Origin: Nitrospirota bacterium
GTDB taxonomy: Bacteria > Nitrospirota > Thermodesulfovibrionia > UBA6902
Direction of reading: 5' to 3'
Assembly: GCA_016222905.1 (NCBI GenBank)
Contig: JACRPZ010000010.1
Span: 1-63,240 of the forward strand
DNA length: 63,240 nt
Shown: in pieces, positions 24,999-32,113 of the stretch
Layout of the letters: every line of letters begins with the position of its first letter
Numbering within the stretch: position 1 is the stretch's first letter
The notes under the pieces: model-generated
Seen by the model: only the letters and a program-made list of their open reading frames with translations
What the model was told of the DNA's origin: nothing
The model's database searches: none
Made by a program: the position numbers and the translations under genes

Positions 24999-25334
24999 TT
25001 AATCAAATTCAGGGAATATCTTTACACTGAAAGACTTGCCGTTTTCAAGACTGCAATCCGCAGATAAAATGCCGCCCTCAATATATGAAAGCTTGAAAGC
25101 TCCAAACCCCTGCTTTACAAGACTCTTCGCATCAGAAGGGCATCCTCCTTCACAGCCTGCAACGCCTCGTATCATCCTAGGGATAAGCCTCTCTATCTGA
25201 AGAGGAGAGAGGTCAACCCCGAATTTTTGGCCGAAATCAATTATGCCTTTGGTCTCACTTGACGCATTATATTTATGCGGATCTTCAATGCTAATCGTCA
25301 TAGACTCATTATTAATGCTCACATCAATATCCAT
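24999..25334 (-). CDS. uncharacterised 111-residue protein with a CEGGCP motif
   Basis: Family not recognised. It is acidic and soluble, with an N-terminal beta-rich part (DIDVSINNESMTISIEDP) and a central RMIRGVAGCEGGCPSDAKSLV containing two close cysteines (CxxxC). A third Cys lies in the final beta part (SADCSLENG). No signal peptide or membrane segment is seen. It lies between rdgB and ald on one strand, nine bases before ald, which suggests a shared transcript. A metal or redox role for the cysteines is conjecture. Confidence 0.6.
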   Translation of the reverse strand: MDIDVSINNESMTISIEDPHKYNASSETKGIIDFGQKFGVDLSPLQIERLIPRMIRGVAGCEGGCPSDAKSLVKQGFGAFKLSYIEGGILSADCSLENGKSFSVKIFPEFD

Positions 25335-25390
25335 TAATTAATTTCCCCCTTAAAAATTGATTGGTTATGCTCTATACAAGCTATAAACTT

Positions 25391-25470
25391 GTCATTCCGG
25401 CTTGTCCGGAATCTTCCCTTCGACAAGCTCAGGGTGACAACTGTCATGGTGAGCCTGTCGAACCATGTAT
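25391..25470. repeat. interspersed repeat overlapping the rdgB 3' end
   Basis: It contains GTCATTCCGGCTTGTCCGG, CCCTTCGACAAGCTCAGGG (palindromic) and GGTGAGCCTGTCGAACC (palindromic). On the coding strand it yields the peptides VRQAHH and PELVEG, which recur at C-termini of unrelated proteins in many draft genomes. The CATTCCGG unit matches the repeats at 6.5 and 11.5 kb. Confidence 0.8.
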
Positions 25471-26042
25471 TCCCGTAGTTCCCTCAAAGCCTCACCCCTG
25501 TGGCTCATGGCGTTCTTCTCCGTATCATCCATCTCTGCAAATGTCCGGTCATGGCCTTCAGGAAAAAACAGAGGGTCATATCCAAAACCGTTCCTGCCTC
25601 TCATCTCCCTCCCTATCCTGCCCTTGACATATCCTATAAATGTCTTGACCCCATCAGGCTCGGCCAATGCTATACAGCAGACAAACCTCGCGCCTCGACC
25701 TTCATCAGAAATATCTTTAATCTCATCAAGAAGCTTTCTGCTATTCGCAAAGTCATCAGACGGCTCACCGGCATAACGCGCCGAATAAACACCCGGTGCA
25801 CCTTTTAGCGCGTCAACTTCAAGCCCGGAGTCATCCGCAATAGCTGTCATCTTGGTGCATTTAAAAATCTGTACAGCCTTCTTAACCGCATTCTCTTCAA
25901 AGGTTACGCCGTCCTCTTCCGCCTCAGTACATTCGGGGAAGTCATCCAATGAATAAAAACGTGGCTCGATCTTCATTGAGGCGAATATCTTCCTTATCTC
26001 CTCTACCTTTTTCCTGTTCCTTGTTGCGAGTACTATGTTCAT
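25392..26042 (-). CDS. rdgB: XTP/dITP diphosphatase (RdgB/HAM1)
   Basis: House-cleaning nucleotide pyrophosphatase that removes ITP, dITP and XTP; 216 residues. Motifs: ATRNRKKVEEI at the start, ADDSGLEVDALKGAPGVYSARYAG, RNGFGYDPLFFPEG and SHRGEALREL. The family fold ends soon after SHRGEAL. The last about 25 residues (from MVRQAHH through PELVEG) are encoded by an interspersed repeat that has run into the 3' end and supplied a new stop. This tail is probably disordered and not functional. Confidence 0.92.
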   Translation of the reverse strand: MNIVLATRNRKKVEEIRKIFASMKIEPRFYSLDDFPECTEAEEDGVTFEENAVKKAVQIFKCTKMTAIADDSGLEVDALKGAPGVYSARYAGEPSDDFANSRKLLDEIKDISDEGRGARFVCCIALAEPDGVKTFIGYVKGRIGREMRGRNGFGYDPLFFPEGHDRTFAEMDDTEKNAMSHRGEALRELREYMVRQAHHDSCHPELVEGKIPDKPE

Positions 26043-26130
26043 AGTAAAAACCGGTTCGGCTTTTTTAAAATACGGAAAAAACTGATGACAAATGAATTAT
26101 TGAAATACTATAGCGCATTCAGTTCTCTTG

Positions 26131-26385
26131 CTAGATAGCCTTCTCTCCAGACATGTAAATTCGTTTTCTGATAAACTGAACTGTCAATATTACCAAGTTA
26201 AAAATGACAAGATCATGGACAAAACAGACCAGCCAAAACAACCCTAAATCACCATCACTATGCCCCATGAAAATAGTAATTATGTGACGGTGGAAAATTG
26301 AATTAAAATTCAAATTTCCCATCACTATGAAATACGCATCGATAATCATAAATACGAAATTAATTATTAATAATTTTAACTTCAT
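26131..26385 (-). CDS. possible small membrane protein, 84 residues
   Basis: Three hydrophobic stretches (about residues 4-24, 33-40 and 48-68) and a basic tail (QFIRKRIYM) give it the look of a small inner-membrane protein. Several histidines lie between the helices. No Shine-Dalgarno site precedes the ATG, the stretch is AT-rich, and no family was recognised. It could be a chance reading frame. Confidence 0.35.
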   Translation of the reverse strand: MKLKLLIINFVFMIIDAYFIVMGNLNFNSIFHRHIITIFMGHSDGDLGLFWLVCFVHDLVIFNLVILTVQFIRKRIYMSGEKAI

Positions 26386-26494
26386 TTCTAATTATGGGCT
26401 AACAAGTCATTGTAAAGTTTTCTCTATTTATATCAGAACAAGTTGAATAATTCAATGAATCATTGCGCAATTTATGAATCTATATTGCGAAAGG

Positions 26495-26540
26495 ACTCCC
26501 GATACCCAAACATCGGGCACAGGCAAGCGGGAGTGACACT
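26495..26540. repeat. interspersed palindromic repeat
   Basis: ACTCCCGATACCCAAACATCGGG... followed by ...GCGGGAGTGACA forms a nested palindrome: outer ACTCCCG/CGGGAGT and inner CCCGAT/ATCGGG. It is related to the CATTCC-type repeats. It lies in the 212-base gap 26386-26597, which holds no other feature. Confidence 0.55.
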
Positions 26541-26597
26541 CATGGCATAAGACATAAATTATGCAGGTATCAATAGCTAAACACTCTTAACTCTTCT

Positions 26598-27098
26598 TCA
26601 TGCCCACGGAGTGCCGCCATCAACAATGCTGTATTCATCCCACATAAACCAGTTTCCCGTGTCCGAAAGAAAATTATATGTATTGGAGAAGATATCGTAG
26701 TGCTGCTGTTCTTCTCCGGCGAGTTTTTCAAAAAGAAGCCTCTCCTTCTCAGTCTTAGCTTGAAGCACGAGCGTTCTATAGAAATCAAGCCCCTCCTTTT
26801 CCATCTGCATTGCGATCTTAAAGGCCTCAAGCTCGTCTGACGTGGCCTCGACCTTTTGCATCATCTCGGCTTTCATCTTCTCGAAAACCGTCCTGATATT
26901 TTTCATCGGATGCACATCCTGAATTTGGACATCAAGTCCCTTGAGCAGTTTGGTGACCATCTCAAGATGACGCTTCTCATCCACGGTTATTGTCTCAAAC
27001 ATTTTTTTGCCTGCAGGATATTTGGTCTTCCGGGCTGCTTCCGTATAAAAACTGATTGCGTCGGTCTCCATCTTTTTTGCGATCTCAATTGCGTTCAT
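26598..27098 (-). CDS. rubrerythrin-like ferritin-fold diiron protein
   Basis: 166 residues with two copies of the diiron helix-pair pattern: METDAISFY with DEKRHLEM, then MEKEGLDFY with EEQQHYDI. This supplies the Glu/His ligands of a ferritin-like four-helix bundle. There is no C-terminal rubredoxin domain (no CxxC). Such proteins act in peroxide reduction or iron handling in anaerobes. GGAGGG lies 11 bases before the ATG. It follows the small membrane-protein genes at 27153-27787 by 54 bases and may be read with them. Confidence 0.85.
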   Translation of the reverse strand: MNAIEIAKKMETDAISFYTEAARKTKYPAGKKMFETITVDEKRHLEMVTKLLKGLDVQIQDVHPMKNIRTVFEKMKAEMMQKVEATSDELEAFKIAMQMEKEGLDFYRTLVLQAKTEKERLLFEKLAGEEQQHYDIFSNTYNFLSDTGNWFMWDEYSIVDGGTPWA

Positions 27099-27152
27099 CT
27101 TAAATTTTACCCTCCATATATTGTTTTACATTTATAGATTTTATAACAGATA

Positions 27153-27560
27153 TCAGTTTTCCCCGAGATAGAGTTCATAGAGTGCTTTGCCTATAAAAAA
27201 ATCTGCCCACGCGATTGCGATATCCAGAAAAGTGGATTTCGCAAACCATTGTTCTGGCGGGACAGCCTTTGCAATAAATTCCGCAATGCTGTAGTGAGCC
27301 ATAAATACAGTTCCATATATGACTATCATACCATTAAAAAGATACCCGTAAACACTCGTTTTTCTCGATGTAAAAAGCGCCGTAACCACAATCACGTCAA
27401 CAAGAGGAAATATGAAAGAAAGAAATTTTGTGCCGTCAAACCTCACAATTTCCGGGATGATCTTATCGTGGACCATGAAATTATGGACTCTGTAATGAAT
27501 TATAAGTCCTGCAGCAGCCAGGAGGAAAAGCGATATCAAGAGTGATCTTTTGGTATTCAT
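27153..27560 (-). CDS. four-helix membrane protein of unknown function
   Basis: 135 residues, four predicted membrane helices. Notable is a histidine-rich end to helix 1 (LIIHYRVHNFMVH), followed by a short loop with ALFTSRKTSVYGY and MAHYSIAEF. Family not recognised. The ATG lies four bases after the stop of the 35-residue gene at 27565, so it is very likely co-transcribed with the two tiny membrane proteins upstream. Histidine-rich ends and the ferritin-like neighbour make a redox or haem role conceivable, but nothing in the sequence proves it. Confidence 0.7.
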   Translation of the reverse strand: MNTKRSLLISLFLLAAAGLIIHYRVHNFMVHDKIIPEIVRFDGTKFLSFIFPLVDVIVVTALFTSRKTSVYGYLFNGMIVIYGTVFMAHYSIAEFIAKAVPPEQWFAKSTFLDIAIAWADFFIGKALYELYLGEN

Positions 27561-27564
27561 AATA

Positions 27565-27672
27565 TTACAAAAATATAAATTTTGCCATATGGCCCAGATA
27601 AAAGGTAAGGCTTATCACAATGATATGGAGTATCCACCAACCGGGTTTGTATCTCATGAAGTATTTCATCAT
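27565..27672 (-). CDS. tiny membrane protein, GWWxxH type (35 residues)
   Basis: 35-residue single-helix protein, beginning with two ATG codons at 27672 and 27669. The core PGWWILHIIVISLTFYLGHM matches the upstream 36-residue protein: GWW-x-x-H, then a hydrophobic run, then L-G-H, with the two histidines 12 residues apart. The gene starts four bases after the stop of its paralogue and ends just before the 135-residue membrane protein. The duplication plus conserved spacing argue that it is real despite its size. Function unknown; paired helix histidines could ligand haem or metal. Confidence 0.65.
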   Translation of the reverse strand: MMKYFMRYKPGWWILHIIVISLTFYLGHMAKFIFL

Positions 27673-27676
27673 TTTG

Positions 27677-27787
27677 TCACCATAAAAGATGTCCGAGCGT
27701 ATAGACTGTCGCAATTCCGATAAGATGAATAAGCCACCATCCACCCCTCAGAAAACCTATTTTCTTTAATAGACTTTCCTTCTCCAT
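27677..27787 (-). CDS. tiny membrane protein, GWWxxH type (36 residues)
   Basis: 36-residue protein starting at an ATG with GGAGG seven bases upstream. A basic N-terminus (MEKESLLKKIGFLR) precedes one helix, GGWWLIHLIGIATVYTLGHL. It shares the GWW-x-x-H...L-G-H pattern, with 12-residue histidine spacing, with the following 35-residue gene. It is the first gene of a probable operon (36 aa, 35 aa, 135 aa and perhaps the ferritin-like protein) that has its own promoter. No known family is assigned. Confidence 0.7.
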   Translation of the reverse strand: MEKESLLKKIGFLRGGWWLIHLIGIATVYTLGHLLW

Positions 27788-27835
27788 ATATACCTCCTGA
27801 CTTCTTCAATACGTTTCAAACCTTACAATATAAAA

Positions 27836-27863
27836 ATTTTATCACATCTATGAGAAATGTCAA
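27836..27863 (-). promoter_or_regulatory. promoter of the small membrane-protein operon
   Basis: On the minus strand TTGACA (27858-27863) and TAAAAT (27836-27841) are 16 bases apart. The predicted start near 27829 leaves a leader of about 40 bases with a GGAGG site before the ATG at 27787. The promoter lies just after the pdxA stop, so the operon need not depend on pdxA transcription. Confidence 0.6.
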
Positions 27864-27883
27864 CTGGAGGCACACAGAATATT

Positions 27884-28858
27884 TCAGCCCGCTATAGTCG
27901 CCGCAAGTTTTATCGCCTCTATCATGCTTGAGGGGTTTGCCTTGTTCTGCCATGCAATATCAAAAGCCGTCCCGTGGTCAGGCGAAGTCCTGATAATTGG
28001 CAGTCCGACTGTCATATTAACCCCGGTGTCAAACGCAAGCATCTTAAAGGGTATAAGCCCCTGGTCGTGATACATGCAGACGACAATATCAAAATCTCCA
28101 TTATAAGCCTTATGAAACACCACATCAGGCGGAAAAGGCCCTGAGACATTAAAGCCCATTTCTCTCGCCCTTTTGATGGCAGGAATAATCCCCTTAATCT
28201 CCTCATCGCCTAAAATACCGGCTTCCCCTGCGTGAGGATTTAATCCAGCTACAGCGATTCGTGGGGCATCCATACCAAGCATCCTCATGCCTCTCTCAGC
28301 AAGCGTTATCGTCTTCAAGACAAGACTTTCTTTTATAAGCTTCGGCACATTTTTTAAAGGTGTATGTATCGTGGCAAGGATTACTTTCAACTTTTCGCTG
28401 ACAAACATCATCGCAAAATCTTTTGTACCTGTAAGTTCAGCCAGAAGTTCAGTATGTCCGGGCCATTTGAAGCCAGCCATTTTGAGAGACTCTTTAGATA
28501 TCGGAGCAGTGACAATTGCGGAGACTTCTTTTCTCAGCGCAAGTTCAACAGTCTTTTTAATATAACTAACTACAGCCTTGCCTGCATTCTTTGAAGGTGC
28601 ATTTTTTTTAAAAGAAGAAGGGGACTTTACCTCAAGCACTTCAATAATCCCTGAGGCGGGCTTTGATTCAGATAAGCTGGATATGGATTTCACTTTAAAC
28701 GGAAGCCCGGTAAGCCTTACCGCATCTTGCATAACTTCGGCATTGCCAATGACTACAAGCGCGCAGTGATTCCTTATCTCCGCAAATGAGAGAGCCCTGA
28801 CAATTACCTCCGGCCCTATGCCTCCCGGCTCACCCATTGTTATTGCTATTTTTTTCAT
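27884..28858 (-). CDS. pdxA: 4-hydroxythreonine-4-phosphate dehydrogenase
   Basis: NAD-dependent enzyme of the DXP-dependent pyridoxal phosphate route, 324 residues. Signatures: ITMGEPGGIGPEV at the start, TAPISKESLKMAGFKWPGHTELLA with the metal/substrate His, GLNPHAGE, and YHDQGLIPFKMLAF. It also has GLPIIRTSPDHGTAFDIAW. It forms a homodimer with the metal site at the interface. It is nine bases from ridA on the same strand. Confidence 0.95.
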   Translation of the reverse strand: MKKIAITMGEPGGIGPEVIVRALSFAEIRNHCALVVIGNAEVMQDAVRLTGLPFKVKSISSLSESKPASGIIEVLEVKSPSSFKKNAPSKNAGKAVVSYIKKTVELALRKEVSAIVTAPISKESLKMAGFKWPGHTELLAELTGTKDFAMMFVSEKLKVILATIHTPLKNVPKLIKESLVLKTITLAERGMRMLGMDAPRIAVAGLNPHAGEAGILGDEEIKGIIPAIKRAREMGFNVSGPFPPDVVFHKAYNGDFDIVVCMYHDQGLIPFKMLAFDTGVNMTVGLPIIRTSPDHGTAFDIAWQNKANPSSMIEAIKLAATIAG

Positions 28859-28867
28859 GCGCTCTAT

Positions 28868-29272
28868 TTATTTACTGCGCTCTGATTTTTCAGGCAAGGC
28901 AACGATCGCGTCAATCTCTACCTGAACATCAAGAGGCAGTCTTCCCGCCTGAATGGTTGTGCGCGCCGGAGGGTTTTCTGAAAAATAACTTCTATAAACA
29001 TCATTAAACCTCTTGAAGTCTTCCATATCGGCAAGGTAGCATGTCACCTTCATCACATCTTCCAGTCCTGCGCCTGCTTCTTCAACTAAAATCTTCATAT
29101 TCTCCAGCGCCGCCGTTGTCTCCTCTTCGATAGTTCCCCGCATCGGGACGCCTTCAGAGTCAAGCGGTATCTGTCCTGATAAATACATGACTCCGTTATG
29201 AATCACTGCCTGAGAATACGGGCCTTTTGGTTCTGGTGCTTTATCTGTGTGAAAAATCTCTTTACCTGCCAT
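28868..29272 (-). CDS. RidA-family enamine/imine deaminase
   Basis: 134 residues of the YjgF/YER057c/UK114 family. RidA hydrolyses reactive enamine/imine intermediates released by PLP enzymes. Signatures: APEPKGPYSQAV, LSGQIPLDSEG, VKVTCYLADMEDF and PPARTTIQAGRLPLDVQVEIDAI with the substrate-binding Arg. The neighbourhood (pdxA for PLP, ilvE as a PLP enzyme whose chemistry RidA protects) fits well. A clean ATG start follows a short gap after the PilZ gene. Confidence 0.93.
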   Translation of the reverse strand: MAGKEIFHTDKAPEPKGPYSQAVIHNGVMYLSGQIPLDSEGVPMRGTIEEETTAALENMKILVEEAGAGLEDVMKVTCYLADMEDFKRFNDVYRSYFSENPPARTTIQAGRLPLDVQVEIDAIVALPEKSERSK

Positions 29273-29319
29273 ATTGAGAAACTCCTTTGTATTTATTCTT
29301 TTGAGTGATTCAAAGATGA

Positions 29320-29640
29320 CTAATCATCTTTGAGATTTTTGAAATAATCCAAATACTGCGGAGGCACATCCAGAAACTCAACCCCTATCCCGCTCTCTTC
29401 AACAGAATCCACCGTCACATCCATCCTGATTGTGTACTTAACATTAACAGGCACTTTTAAATGCCTGTCTTCAATATAAAGAACGGCTTCAAGCACTGAA
29501 CCGGAAGGAGGGAACATTTTTGTGGTGATGAACATGCCTTTTTCGGAGAGGCTTGTCACAGTTCCGGGATATGTGTTATTGCCCCAGAAAAGTCTGACCT
29601 TAAGACTTACCGGCTTTCTCTTGCGTCTCCTTTTTTCCAT
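29320..29640 (-). CDS. PilZ domain protein
   Basis: 106 residues forming one PilZ domain, the receptor fold for cyclic di-GMP. It begins with a basic cluster (MEKRRRKRKPVSLKVRLFW) in the place of the RxxxR ligand motif, and has TVTSLSEKGMFI in the place of D/NxSxxG, ending with GIGVEFLDVPPQ. The motif positions are close to consensus but not perfect, so ligand binding is likely but not certain. No effector domain is attached. The gene stands between ilvE and ridA. Confidence 0.8.
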   Translation of the reverse strand: MEKRRRKRKPVSLKVRLFWGNNTYPGTVTSLSEKGMFITTKMFPPSGSVLEAVLYIEDRHLKVPVNVKYTIRMDVTVDSVEESGIGVEFLDVPPQYLDYFKNLKDD

Positions 29641-29725
29641 AAAGAAGCTTCCTATGGAGCCAATAAAACACCCTTAAATAATGTCAGACTTCCAGCCTTA
29701 TGGCATCTGATAAGAGAGATAAAAT

Positions 29726-30631
29726 CTAAACATAAGTCAGCCAGGATTTATAAGCCTTCACTTCTCCCTTAACAATTTTAAAAAATAGACTCTGCATCTT
29801 CTTTGTTATCGGGCCCGGTTTACCTTTGCCGATAGTCCTTCCGTCCACTTCCCTTACAGGAGTTACCTCTGCTGCAGTTCCGGTAAAAAATGCTTCATCA
29901 GCAATATACACCTCATCTCTTGTAAAGGCTGTTTCACGGACTTCTATCTTTTCTTTCCGGGCCATCTCCATAATGCTGTTACGCGTAATGCCCTCAAGAA
30001 CTGCCGGAAGCGGCGGAGTGATCAGTATGCCGTTTCTCACAATAAATAAATTCTGACCCGTACCTTCCGAGACAAATCCGTTTGAATCAAGCAGCAGCGC
30101 CTCATCGTAGCCGCACGAAAGAGCTTCGCGTTTGGAAAGTGTTGAATTCACATAATCCCCGCAGGTCTTGCTCTTCGTCAATGAAGCATTCCATGAGAAT
30201 GAAGAAACCTTCACCCTGACACCGTTTTTAATACCCTCCTCTCCAAGATATGCGCCCCACGGCCAGAGAGCAATCGCCACACGGATCGGATTTTCCTTAG
30301 GGTATAGTCCCATTGCGCCGTAGCCTATATAAACTATCGGGCGTATATAACACTCTTTCAGCCCATTGACCTTAACTGAATCAGTAATTGCCTTACTGAG
30401 TTCTGCATGTGAGAAGGGGGGGTCAATTTTTAAAATATGACAGGAATCAAAAAGTCTGTCCACATGTTCCTTCAGTCTGAAAACAGCAGAACCACTTTTG
30501 GTCTTATAACATCTGATCCCTTCAAAGGCTCCGGTTCCGTAATGCAGGGTATGAGTCAGGATATGAACGTTTGCATCAGCCCAGTTAACAAATTTTCCAT
30601 CCATCCAGATTTTTTTTGATTCAGTAAGCAT
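29726..30631 (-). CDS. ilvE: branched-chain amino acid aminotransferase
   Basis: Fold-type IV PLP aminotransferase, 301 residues, making valine, leucine and isoleucine from their keto acids. Visible: HTLHYGTGAFEGIRCY, the PLP lysine Lys155 in SKTCGDYVNSTLSKREA, DSNGFVSEGTGQNLF and the C-terminal FFTGTAAEVTPVREVDGR. These fit IlvE better than D-amino-acid transaminase. The ATG has a nearby GGAGG-like site (revcomp of CTTTCCTCC). Confidence 0.94.
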   Translation of the reverse strand: MLTESKKIWMDGKFVNWADANVHILTHTLHYGTGAFEGIRCYKTKSGSAVFRLKEHVDRLFDSCHILKIDPPFSHAELSKAITDSVKVNGLKECYIRPIVYIGYGAMGLYPKENPIRVAIALWPWGAYLGEEGIKNGVRVKVSSFSWNASLTKSKTCGDYVNSTLSKREALSCGYDEALLLDSNGFVSEGTGQNLFIVRNGILITPPLPAVLEGITRNSIMEMARKEKIEVRETAFTRDEVYIADEAFFTGTAAEVTPVREVDGRTIGKGKPGPITKKMQSLFFKIVKGEVKAYKSWLTYV

Positions 30632-30734
30632 CTTTCCTCCAGAAATAGATTAATTTAATATGACTGCGTGCAAATATTATCTTTATTTTTCAATACGCCC
30701 TGTTAACCATAAAAACATAAAACCGTTTTCATTG

Positions 30735-31397
30735 TCAATTAGCATCTTCCTCGCTCCAGCCGTTTTTGCCTATAAGAGGAACGAAAACGCACGGAGTGGA
30801 GGTCGAGGTAACTATTCCTGAAGGTGTTTTCTTGGTAAGAGAAATTACCTGGGTGTATCTCTCGCCAACGGGGATCACAAGTCTTCCGTTTAATTTCAAC
30901 TGCTTCACATATGTCTCCTGCACCTTCGGAGATGCTGCGGTAACAATGATGGCATCAAACGGCGCATATTCCGGAAGTCCAAGCGTTCCGTCTCCGACAT
31001 GAACATGCACATTAAGATAGCCGAGATCTTTAAGCAGCCTCTCTGCCTTAAGGGCAAGGGGCTCTATTCTTTCAACTGTATAGACCTCGGAAGCAAGCAC
31101 CGAAAGCACCGCAGCCTGATAACCTGAGCCTGTGCCTATCTCAAGGACCCTCTCATGGCCTTTTAATTCAAGCATCTCGGTCATCATGGCGACCATATAA
31201 GGCTGTGATATTGTCTGCCCTTCACCGGCAGGGAGAGGACTGTCACTGTATGCGCTGTCCCTCAGACTCTCACTGACAAATAGATGTCGCGGGACCTTCT
31301 CCATTGCGCTGAGGACCTTTTCATCTTTTACCCCTCGCGCCCGGATCTGGTATTGAACCATCATCTGACGTTCTTTATAAAATTTATCAGTAGCCAT
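30735..31397 (-). CDS. pcm: protein-L-isoaspartate O-methyltransferase
   Basis: SAM-dependent repair enzyme that methylates isoaspartyl residues in aged proteins; 220 residues. Motifs: [23 protein letters not shown], the SAM loop [31 protein letters not shown] and [12 protein letters not shown]. Length and order are typical. surE lies nearby (33502-34266) as in many bacteria, but here it is separated from pcm by other genes. Confidence 0.95.
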   Translation of the reverse strand: MATDKFYKERQMMVQYQIRARGVKDEKVLSAMEKVPRHLFVSESLRDSAYSDSPLPAGEGQTISQPYMVAMMTEMLELKGHERVLEIGTGSGYQAAVLSVLASEVYTVERIEPLALKAERLLKDLGYLNVHVHVGDGTLGLPEYAPFDAIIVTAASPKVQETYVKQLKLNGRLVIPVGERYTQVISLTKKTPSGIVTSTSTPCVFVPLIGKNGWSEEDAN

Positions 31398-31564
31398 TAT
31401 ATCCTCTATCGCCTATTCTACCGAATTATCACTGCTCATACAAGGTAAAATCCAGTTTTACGACAAGTTTTGTGCCAAGTTTTATTGACATACCAGCAAG
31501 ACAAGGGATAAACTTTATCAAAATGCAGAATAAATATAAAAATGAATGTTATGTCTGAAACAAA

Positions 31565-31981
31565 ATGATAGAAATAATCGGAGGGATGAGCATAGCTTTA
31601 ATTATGGGAGGGGCGTTAGCGCTGCCAATTTATTTAATTTATCGCTTCACAAAACATATTTTTATATATGCGCCAATGAAACTTCGCGCTTCATCCGTAG
31701 TAGAAGAAAAGGCAATAAAAATAACAGCCATAATAGGACTAATTTTAACCCTTCTGCCCGCTTATGCTTTCAGTTTTATGGTCGGCGGGCAGTTAGGTGG
31801 AGGCTTCGGAGCGAAATTGAGTGTCAGTTTAGGGTTTGGTTCCAGAGGTGCTCTTCTTGGCGCTTTCCTCGGTTTGACACTATTTATTTCGACAGTTGTT
31901 TGCATAGGCATTGTCGTTGGTGCATTAATCGGGAAGTTTTTCGGAGTGATATTATCGAAAACAATTATGAGAAAGACATAA
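31565..31981 (+). CDS. hydrophobic membrane protein of unknown function
   Basis: 138 residues with three to four hydrophobic segments (about 8-28, 50-72, 88-108 and 112-130) and glycine-rich helix packing (GGQLGGGFGAKLSVSLGFGSRGALLGAFLG). A basic tail ends it. No family recognised. The start has only a weak ribosome-binding site; an ATG at 31586 preceded closely by GGAGGG is an alternative. It stands alone on the plus strand between two minus-strand genes. A longer frame over the same DNA looks like its shadow. Confidence 0.55.
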   Translation: MIEIIGGMSIALIMGGALALPIYLIYRFTKHIFIYAPMKLRASSVVEEKAIKITAIIGLILTLLPAYAFSFMVGGQLGGGFGAKLSVSLGFGSRGALLGAFLGLTLFISTVVCIGIVVGALIGKFFGVILSKTIMRKT

Positions 31982-32113
31982 CAGCATCAACACCGACCGG
32001 GGTTAACGCGGTTCTGATTTTATATATAAAAAAGCTGGATCAATTGAATATCTGTTTCATTTACATTTACGTGTGAGAACGGGGCAATAAATGTGAACTC
32101 CGGAGGCACTACA

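Noticed and set aside
31546-32076. A 176-codon plus-strand frame overlapping the 138-residue membrane protein
   Set aside because: Its composition is rich in Arg, Asn and Phe without a recognisable domain, and the overlapping frame has regular membrane helices. It is a shadow.
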